Below, piece by piece: positions 58,854 to 64,000 of a stretch of DNA of 64,000 nt. The notes beneath the pieces are model-generated. The model ran no database searches. It was not told the DNA's origin and saw only the letters and a program-made list of their open reading frames with translations. How positions within the stretch are numbered: the stretch's first letter is position 1; each line of letters starts with the position of its first letter. The stretch is from assembly GCF_040095835.1 (NCBI RefSeq), contig NZ_JBBMFT010000001.1:124001-188000 (forward strand), written 5' to 3'. Source of the DNA: Flavonifractor hominis (lineage in GTDB: Bacteria > Bacillota > Clostridia > Oscillospirales > Oscillospiraceae). A program made the translations under genes and the position numbers.

Positions 58854-59362
58854 TAAGACTGTTGGGAGCGCTGATGCTGGCCGGTGGGGTGGCCTCCATC
58901 GGTTTTTTCGCCGCGGGAGAACTGAACCGGAGAACCAGGGCTCTGCGGGCCATATGCGTGGCATTGGAGCGGATGGAGCAGGAGATAGCCTTTCGTCTGA
59001 CTCCATTGCCCGACTTGTTCCGACTGCTGAGCATCCAGAGCGAGCCTCCTGCCCGGGAGTTGTTTGCCCGTTGCCTGGAGGGGCTGGAACGGCTGGGAGA
59101 GGTTCCGTTTTCTCAGATATGGAGCGAAGAACTGGAAAGACTGATGCCATATTTGAGGGAGGGGGAACGCGGTGCTTTGGAAGAGCTGGGCAGCGTACTG
59201 GGCCGGTACGATGGAGAGGCCCAGCGCGCCGCGCTCTCCCGGGTGCGGACGGAACTGGCACATGGGCTGGAGACGGCTCAGGAGGAACAAAAACAGCAGG
59301 GGCGGATCTATCGGGTCCTTGGGATCACCGCAGGGGCGTTTTTCGTCATCCTGCTGCTGTAG
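58850..59362 (+). CDS. spoIIIAB: Stage III sporulation protein AB
   Basis: The 170-residue protein has one helix at each end (about 3-22 and 155-170) and a helical soluble region with RRTRALRAICVALERMEQEIAF, similar to GspF-like type II secretion platform proteins. It overlaps spoIIIAA by 4 nt. It belongs to the mother-cell outer forespore membrane complex. Confidence 0.93.
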   Translation: MIRLLGALMLAGGVASIGFFAAGELNRRTRALRAICVALERMEQEIAFRLTPLPDLFRLLSIQSEPPARELFARCLEGLERLGEVPFSQIWSEELERLMPYLREGERGALEELGSVLGRYDGEAQRAALSRVRTELAHGLETAQEEQKQQGRIYRVLGITAGAFFVILLL

Positions 59363-59373
59363 GAGGAACGGAC

Positions 59374-59568
59374 ATGGATGTGGATCTGATCTTTAAAATC
59401 GCCGCCATCGGCATATTGGTATCGGTGCTCAATCAGGTGCTCTCCCGCTCGGGGCGGGATGAGCAGGCTACCATGACCACCCTGGCCGGGCTGGTAGTAG
59501 TACTTATGATGGTAGTGCAGCAGATCAGCAACCTGTTTGAGCTGGTCAAAGAACTCTTTGGATTATGA
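59374..59568 (+). CDS. spoIIIAC: Stage III sporulation protein AC
   Basis: The 64-residue protein has two membrane helices (about 3-20 and 33-55) joined by SRSGRDEQATM. GGAGGAA lies upstream of the ATG. Size, sequence and position identify SpoIIIAC; a larger open frame through this region overlaps spoIIIAB and is not real. Confidence 0.94.
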   Translation: MDVDLIFKIAAIGILVSVLNQVLSRSGRDEQATMTTLAGLVVVLMMVVQQISNLFELVKELFGL

Positions 59569-59571
59569 GCC

Positions 59572-59958
59572 ATGGACAGCGTGCTGAAAGTTGTGGCCGT
59601 GGCGGTGACCGCCGCTGTCTGTGCGGTAGTGGTCAAGCAGGATGCCAAAGGTATCGGGATGGTTTTGGCCATGGCGGCGGGGGCACTGGTGCTGGGGTTG
59701 TCACTGGGGGCGGTGGAGAGCGTACGTGCGCTCATGGACGACCTTACTGCCATGGCGGGACTTGCCCCGGCAATCGTGGACCCGGTGGTCAAAACCGTGG
59801 GGATTGCCATCCTCACCCGTATTGCTGCGGAGGTGTGCCGGGACGCGGGAGAAGGGGGGCTGGCTGCTTTTACGGAGACGGCCGGGGCGGCCATGGCGCT
59901 GCTGGTGACTCTGCCGCTGCTGCGTTCTGTGCTGGACACCCTAACCGGCCTTCTATAA
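59572..59958 (+). CDS. spoIIIAD: Stage III sporulation protein AD
   Basis: The 128-residue protein has about four membrane helices, including KVVAVAVTAAVCAVVVKQ and VKTVGIAILTRIAAEVCRDAG, the latter a conserved SpoIIIAD segment. It starts 3 nt after spoIIIAC and forms part of the channel complex base. Confidence 0.94.
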   Translation: MDSVLKVVAVAVTAAVCAVVVKQDAKGIGMVLAMAAGALVLGLSLGAVESVRALMDDLTAMAGLAPAIVDPVVKTVGIAILTRIAAEVCRDAGEGGLAAFTETAGAAMALLVTLPLLRSVLDTLTGLL

Positions 59959-59973
59959 TAAAAGGAGATACCA

Positions 59974-61098
59974 ATGATGCGACGCTATTTCATTGCCTGC
60001 CTGACGGTAGTGTGCCTGTTGGCTGGGGCTGGGTGGGCTGCGGCGGCCGAGCCGACGGAGAACGACGGTGTGCTCTCAGCCCAGTCGGAGGCACTGGATC
60101 TGGACAAGCTCCAGGATGCCGGAGCGGAATACCTGCCGGATGTGGATCTGGAACAGGGGATACAGCTGGACGAGGGGATCCAGTCGATCCTGGATGCGGG
60201 CAGCCGACAGCTCTTTAGCGTACTGCGCAAGGCTCTGCGCAGCGGGGCACTGCTGCTGGCGGTTGTGCTCTTCTGTGGACTGACAGAGGGGCTTTACAGC
60301 GGTATGGGTGTGGCACGGAGTATGGACGTCACGGCTATCGTGGGCGCGCTGGCCATCACCGCGGTGGCGGTGAGCGACGCTCATGCGCTTATCGGTATGG
60401 GAAAGGAGACGTTGGAAAACCTGGAGCTGTTCTCCAAAGTGCTGCTGCCAACCGTCACGGCGGCCGCCGCCGCTGCAGGTTCGCCCAGTGGAGCAGTGGC
60501 CCGTCAGCTGGCCACCATGCTGTTCTCCGATGTGCTGATCACGCTTGTCAATCGCTTATTGCTGCCGCTGGTCTATACCTATATCGCTGCCTGCGTGGCC
60601 TACGCAGCTATCGGCAACGATGGACTGAAACGGATTGCCGGGACACTCAAGTGGGTTGTGACCTCTATCCTGACGGGAGTTCTCATCTTATTTGTGAGTT
60701 ACCTGACGGTCAGCGGGGTCATTGCGGGCAGTGCGGACGCCGTCACAGTCAAGGCGGCCAAGTTTACCATGTCCAGCCTGGTCCCGGTGGTCGGCGGGAT
60801 TCTCTCTGATGCAGCGGAAACCGTGCTGGCTGGAGCGGGGATCCTTAGAAATGCAGTAGGAGTGTTCGGAATGCTGGTGATTCTGGGTATGTGTGTGGTA
60901 CCCTTCCTGCAGCTGGGAATCCATTACCTGACCTATAAGTTGACGGCAGCCCTGAGTGCTACGGTCTCCGGTGGCCGGGTAGCAGGACTTATCGACCAGA
61001 TCAGCGGGGCTTTCGGATTGGTATTGGGTATGACAGGGGCGTGTGCATTGCTGCTGCTCATCTCCCTGGTGGCTGCCATCACGGCGGTAGTGAGGTAA
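59974..61098 (+). CDS. spoIIIAE: Stage III sporulation protein AE
   Basis: The 374-residue protein has a cleavable signal peptide (about 1-25, ending AAAEP), a soluble stretch (about 26-85) and about seven membrane helices (about 90-370). SpoIIIAE is the largest polytopic subunit of the complex. AAAGGAGA lies upstream. An alternative ATG one codon later is possible. Confidence 0.95.
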   Translation: MMRRYFIACLTVVCLLAGAGWAAAAEPTENDGVLSAQSEALDLDKLQDAGAEYLPDVDLEQGIQLDEGIQSILDAGSRQLFSVLRKALRSGALLLAVVLFCGLTEGLYSGMGVARSMDVTAIVGALAITAVAVSDAHALIGMGKETLENLELFSKVLLPTVTAAAAAAGSPSGAVARQLATMLFSDVLITLVNRLLLPLVYTYIAACVAYAAIGNDGLKRIAGTLKWVVTSILTGVLILFVSYLTVSGVIAGSADAVTVKAAKFTMSSLVPVVGGILSDAAETVLAGAGILRNAVGVFGMLVILGMCVVPFLQLGIHYLTYKLTAALSATVSGGRVAGLIDQISGAFGLVLGMTGACALLLLISLVAAITAVVR

Positions 61099-61104
61099 AG
61101 GGAA

Positions 61105-61599
61105 ATGCTGGATGTCATACGAACCTGGCTTATCGGTGTTACCTGTGCTGCATTGGTGGCTGCACTGGCTGAGGGACTTACACCTGACGGTACGGTACGG
61201 AAGATCGGACGGTTGGCCAGCGGCCTGGTTCTGCTGGCGGCGATGCTCCAACCGCTTCTGCGGTTAAATACCACGGCCCTCACGCAGGCATTGACGGAGT
61301 ACAAGCTGGATCTGAGCGCTTACAGCACGGACTTGGAGGAGGAAAATCAGGAATTGATGAAGGGCATCATAGAAGAACAGGCTGGCGCATATATTCTGGA
61401 CAAGGCGACCGCGCTGGGAATTACCTGTCAGGTCCGGGTGGAAGCGCAGGAGGAGGAAGAGTGGCCCATACCGCATAGTGTGTTCATCTCCGGGGTGCTG
61501 ACTCAGGAACAGCAGCAGGCGCTGACCCAGGTCATTGAGAGGGAATTTGCCATTCCGGCAGCGCGGCAGTATTACGAAAGCGGGGCGGACGAAGCGTGA
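61105..61599 (+). CDS. spoIIIAF: Stage III sporulation protein AF
   Basis: The 164-residue protein has two N-terminal helices (about 5-25 and 35-52) and a ring-building-motif-like soluble domain (about 100-160, with ALGITCQVRVEAQEEEEWP). It overlaps spoIIIAG by 4 nt. Family members form rings in the space between the two membranes. Confidence 0.93.
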   Translation: MLDVIRTWLIGVTCAALVAALAEGLTPDGTVRKIGRLASGLVLLAAMLQPLLRLNTTALTQALTEYKLDLSAYSTDLEEENQELMKGIIEEQAGAYILDKATALGITCQVRVEAQEEEEWPIPHSVFISGVLTQEQQQALTQVIEREFAIPAARQYYESGADEA

Positions 61600-62129
61600 A
61601 ACAGGATGTATGGAGTGTATGGGGCGGGCGGCTGCGGAGCCTGTTGGACCGGTACAAATTCGTACTGCTGGTCATTCTGGTGGGGACGATCTTGCTTTTA
61701 CTGCCTTCCACGCATACCGGAGGGACGGCCCAGGTACGGGCAGAGCCGGCAGATGAGCAAAACAATCTCTTTTCTGTGGAGACCCTGGAACGGCGGCTGG
61801 AAGAAGCACTCTCCCAGATCGACGGTGCGGGGGAGGTGGAGGTGGTTCTGACACTCAAAAGCAGCGCACGTCAGATCCTGGCTCAGGATAGCCGCAGCAG
61901 CAGCCGGGAAACGGGGGATGCAGAGACCCAGATTGATACCGTTGTAGTCTCCCAGGGGTCGGGTGAGGAGCAGACTGTGGCGCTCCAGCAGGTTTCGCCC
62001 GAATATCAGGGGGCTCTCGTGGTATGCTCAGGGGGTGGGGACCCGTCTGTACGACTGCGGATCGTGGAATCCGTGTCCGCTTTGACCGGCCTGGGGGCCG
62101 ACCGGATATCAGTTTGTAAAGGAAAGTGA
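61596..62129 (+). CDS. spoIIIAG: Stage III sporulation protein AG
   Basis: The 177-residue protein starts with GTG at 61596. It has one helix (about 21-38), a linker, and a ring-building motif split by a beta insertion (about 65-175), with VEVVLTLKSSARQIL and PEYQGALVVCSGGGDPSVR. SpoIIIAG forms a large ring that gives the feeding tube its wide channel. Confidence 0.94.
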   Translation: MKQDVWSVWGGRLRSLLDRYKFVLLVILVGTILLLLPSTHTGGTAQVRAEPADEQNNLFSVETLERRLEEALSQIDGAGEVEVVLTLKSSARQILAQDSRSSSRETGDAETQIDTVVVSQGSGEEQTVALQQVSPEYQGALVVCSGGGDPSVRLRIVESVSALTGLGADRISVCKGK

Positions 62130-62139
62130 GGAAATGAAG

Positions 62140-62724
62140 ATGAAACTCTGGAAGCGAAACGCAGTGGTAGCGGCAATTGTGCTCTTTGTGTGTATGGCGG
62201 TTTATCTGAACTGGTCCTACCAGAATGGAGAGACAGCCGATGCGGGCAAGACGCTGGGGCAGGCCGAGATGGTCTCCGGACAGACGGGAGATCCACTGGT
62301 GGATACCGCTGCGGCCTCCGCAACACCTGCGGCTACTGGTTCTCCGGCTCCCGAGGCACAACAGGAGAGCGGGTACTTTGCCACGGCCCGGCTGAATCGT
62401 CAGCAGGCTCGGGACAGTGCGCTGTCTATCCTTCAGGATGCCTCCTCCGGCGAAAATGTGGATGACGCCATGAAGGAGGAGAATAATCAGGCCATCCAGA
62501 CCTTGGCCAACTACACCGTTTCCGAAGCTCAGATCGAAAACCTGGTTACAGCCAAGGGATACGCCGACTGTGTGGCGTTTATCGGGGAGGAGAGCGTCAG
62601 TGTCGTAGTGGCTGCCACGGAGGGCGGGCTTACCGATGCGGATATCGCCAAGATCACAGAGATTGTCACCGATGAGACAGGCTATGCTGCCAGTCAGGTC
62701 AAGATTATAGAAGCCGAGGCGTAG
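62140..62724 (+). CDS. spoIIIAH: Stage III sporulation protein AH
   Basis: SpoIIIAH spans the outer forespore membrane and binds SpoIIQ from the forespore. The 194-residue protein starts MKLWKRNAVVAAIVLFVCMA, has one helix and the YLNWSYQNGE segment, an Ala/Thr/Pro-rich linker, and a C-terminal YscJ-like domain (about 85-194). I chose ATG 62140 with GTGAGGA 7 nt upstream; ATG 62134 is also possible. It is the last gene of the operon. Confidence 0.94.
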   Translation: MKLWKRNAVVAAIVLFVCMAVYLNWSYQNGETADAGKTLGQAEMVSGQTGDPLVDTAAASATPAATGSPAPEAQQESGYFATARLNRQQARDSALSILQDASSGENVDDAMKEENNQAIQTLANYTVSEAQIENLVTAKGYADCVAFIGEESVSVVVAATEGGLTDADIAKITEIVTDETGYAASQVKIIEAEA

Positions 62725-62749
62725 TGCGCCGGACCGGGTGAAAAATCAG

Positions 62750-62777
62750 TTGTAATTTCTCTTATTTGTGGTACAAT
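62750..62777 (+). promoter_or_regulatory. Promoter of the Asp23 gene
   Basis: TTGTAA and TACAAT are separated by 16 nt. Confidence 0.6.
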
Positions 62778-62812
62778 GAACATACAGTACACACAAAAGG
62801 AGCGTGACCAGA

Positions 62813-63202
62813 ATGGCTGATGGAAAGGAGTATGTCTCCCGCCCGGATGAGCTGGGAAACATCCATATATCCGAGGAAGTCCTAGCGGTGATTGCCGCGG
62901 CCGCCGCCATGGAGGTGGAGGGTGTGGGCAGCCTCTCTGCCAATCTTGGCAGTGATATTGCCGAACTGCTGGGCGGCAAGAAGAACTTGTCCAAAGGTAT
63001 CCACATTACGGTGGAGGAAGAGAGCGTTCGGGTCGACCTGTCCCTGTTTATCAAGTATGGGTATACCATTATTGATGTAGCCAAACAGGTTCAGAACGCT
63101 GTATATAATGCCATTGAAAACACCAGCGGCCTGACGGTGGAATGCATCAACGTCCACGTGGCTGGCGTCTCATTTGAGCGGGAAGCCAAAAAGCAGGCGT
63201 AA
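62813..63202 (+). CDS. Asp23/Gls24 family envelope protein
   Basis: The 129-residue protein has the Asp23 core (about 15-120) with ISEEVLAVIAAAAAMEVEGVGSL, SKGIHITVEEESVRVDLSLFIKYG and VAKQVQNAVYNAIENTSGL. Family members are small, abundant, membrane-associated proteins linked to envelope stress; in many Clostridia this one (YqhY-like) lies before nusB, as here. I chose ATG 62813 with AAAAGGAG upstream over a GTG at 62804. Confidence 0.92.
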   Translation: MADGKEYVSRPDELGNIHISEEVLAVIAAAAAMEVEGVGSLSANLGSDIAELLGGKKNLSKGIHITVEEESVRVDLSLFIKYGYTIIDVAKQVQNAVYNAIENTSGLTVECINVHVAGVSFEREAKKQA

Positions 63203-63210
63203 ACAGTCGG

Positions 63211-63258
63211 ACACCGGGGAACAGGGGGGAAGTGCCCTTTTGTTCCCCGGTGTTTTGT
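63211..63258 (+). terminator. Terminator after the Asp23 gene
   Basis: A perfect 13-bp stem (63211-63223 with 63241-63253) encloses a 17-nt loop and is followed by TTTG. Confidence 0.8.
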
Positions 63259-63332
63259 TGTGCGTAGGAAAACACAAGCGACTTTTTCCGCCTGTATGTA
63301 ATTTGCTCTTTTCTTTTTCTACAGGTGTGTTG

Positions 63333-63338
63333 TATAAT
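63333..63338 (+). promoter_or_regulatory. nusB: -10 element of a nusB promoter
   Basis: A perfect TATAAT lies about 55 nt before nusB; a T-rich stretch upstream gives no clear -35. Confidence 0.45.
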
Positions 63339-63392
63339 ATCATTACTTATGGATATTACGATGCGGGTTCGGCCCGCTATGGAGGAAATGGA

Positions 63393-63881
63393 ATGACCAG
63401 AACTGCTGCCCGTGAAATCGCGGTCCACTTTGCCTTTGAGCTGGGATTTACCGGCCAGACGGCGGACGAGCTGCTGGAAGAAGCCCTGAATCGCAAGACA
63501 TTTGCGCAGATTGGCGAGGAGGAGCCACTGTATACGGAATTTCCCAATGAGACGCAGCGGGAGTATATTGTCAAGCTGGTGAAGGGTGTGTATGAGCACA
63601 GCCCTGAGCTGGATGAATATATCTCGAAGTATGCCATCGGCTGGAAGTTTTCCAGACTCAACCGGGTAGCCATTGCCATTATGCGGGTTGCCATGTATGA
63701 GATCCTGTATATGCAGGACATCCCCAATGCTGCCGCCATCAATGAGGCGGTAGAGATGACCAAGCACTATGAGGAACCGGAAGTGGTTTCCTTTGTTAAT
63801 GGTATTCTGGGTTCTTTTGTGCGCAATGAATGTCCCCCGGATCCTGTGAGTCTCCCCCGCCAGGGGGAGCCGGAGGCGTAA
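63393..63881 (+). CDS. nusB: Transcription antitermination factor NusB
   Basis: NusB with NusE/S10 binds BoxA RNA and promotes rRNA antitermination. The 162-residue protein is all-helical with REIAVHFAFELGF at the start and NRVAIAIMRVAMYEILYMQDIPNAAAINEAVEM, followed by VSFVNGILGSF, all typical. The ATG at 63393 has GGAGGAA upstream. The C-terminal 15 residues (Pro-rich) extend past the usual end. Confidence 0.96.
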   Translation: MTRTAAREIAVHFAFELGFTGQTADELLEEALNRKTFAQIGEEEPLYTEFPNETQREYIVKLVKGVYEHSPELDEYISKYAIGWKFSRLNRVAIAIMRVAMYEILYMQDIPNAAAINEAVEMTKHYEEPEVVSFVNGILGSFVRNECPPDPVSLPRQGEPEA

Positions 63882-63882
63882 T

Positions 63883-64000
63883 ATGCGCGCCCTTGGCATT
63901 GATACCAGCAATTATACAACCTCTGCAGCCGTATTTGACGGAGACGGAGGCTATCATGCCAGCCGTCTTCTGGATGTGCGTCCCGGGGAGTTGGGACTAC
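63883..64000 (+). CDS. M22/TsaD-like glycoprotease family protein (partial, 5' end)
   Basis: Only 39 codons are present before the right edge. The start MRALGIDTSNYTTSAAVFDG carries the ASKHA phosphate-1 motif seen in TsaD and in a clostridial M22 paralogue. TsaD proper usually reads ILGIETSCDET; the DTSNYTT here is the paralogue form. GGAGG lies upstream and nusB ends 1 nt before. The paralogue's role is not established. Confidence 0.7.
   Translation, partial: MRALGIDTSNYTTSAAVFDGDGGYHASRLLDVRPGELGL

Noticed and set aside
1..64000. CRISPR arrays, prophage, insertion sequences, toxin-antitoxin or known defence genes.
   Set aside because: I looked for regularly spaced repeats, transposase or integrase motifs and Cas-like proteins and saw none.

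Overview
The window reads as chromosome from an anaerobic, endospore-forming Clostridia bacterium of fairly high GC. The evidence is spoIIGA-sigE, a complete spoIIIAA-AH operon, leaderless LysM/GH18 and amidase lytic enzymes, Rex, a formyl-THF synthetase/cyclodeaminase/FolD operon, class 1B PyrK-PyrD and sigma-A type promoters. A gut Oscillospirales relative (Flavonifractor, Lawsonibacter or Oscillibacter type) is my inference from gene content and GC; no search was run. Most of the window is ordinary, densely packed core genome. Hand counts of single 60-base lines gave about 63% GC in pyrC and 43-47% in the ars block.

Layout. 1-5.4 kb: the end of dnaE, then a minus-strand MacAB-like exporter (adaptor, FtsX permease, ATPase) and a Crp/Fnr regulator. 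5.4-10.2 kb: leuCDB, then rex coupled to a surface-layer-homology (SLH) protein. 10.3-14.8 kb: a MarR regulator, a heterodimeric ABC exporter and a 49-residue cysteine-rich membrane peptide. 14.8-21 kb (minus): a two-component system, the folate C1 operon fhs-fchA-folD and its promoter. 21-24.2 kb (minus): an SGNH hydrolase, tRNA-Arg(ACG), a candidate small RNA, and LysM-GH18 and amidase enzymes. 24.3-27.4 kb: a thiol-redox operon (trxA, trxB, an Rrf2 regulator, a CcdA-ResA fusion). 27.4-33.3 kb: nth, glyA, an SLH protein, rarA, an S1-domain protein and a DUF951 protein. 33.3-37.6 kb: spoIIGA-sigE, then a BlaI-type repressor with an M56 metalloprotease. 37.6-40.2 kb: a lower-GC arsenic operon (arsR, arsP, thioredoxin-like, arsC). 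40.2-47.9 kb: a small minus-strand gene, pyrCFKD, a phosphatase-GNAT fusion and a YgiQ radical SAM protein. 47.9-54.1 kb (minus): ksgA, a GNAT, degV, and the ylxM-ffh-rpsP-khpA-rimM-trmD cluster. 54.1-64 kb: an M16 protease pair, lgt, spoIIIAA-AH, an Asp23 protein, nusB and the start of an M22 glycoprotease-like gene.

How the genes fit together. SpoIIGA activates pro-SigE, and SigE is the expected driver of spoIIIA, which has a SigE-like promoter here. The GH18 and amidase probably act on spore peptidoglycan. fhs-fchA-folD and glyA handle one-carbon units on tetrahydrofolate. TrxA/TrxB electrons can be carried across the membrane by the CcdA part of the fusion to its outer thioredoxin domain. 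Several regulators sit beside recognisable operators: the Crp-family protein (TGTAA-N6-TTACA), MarR (AGTTGT-N6-ACAACT), BlaI (two TAC-N4-GTA sites) and ArsR (two ATCAAAA/TTTTTGAT palindromes).

I found no CRISPR array, prophage, insertion sequence or rRNA, and no wholly unprecedented system. The items most worth follow-up are the M56 antirepressor whose beta-lactam sensor is replaced by a DxNxDG-repeat domain, the phosphatase-GNAT fusion, the cysteine-rich micropeptide, the adaptor with a duplicated lipoyl module, and the Crp/leu divergent promoter.
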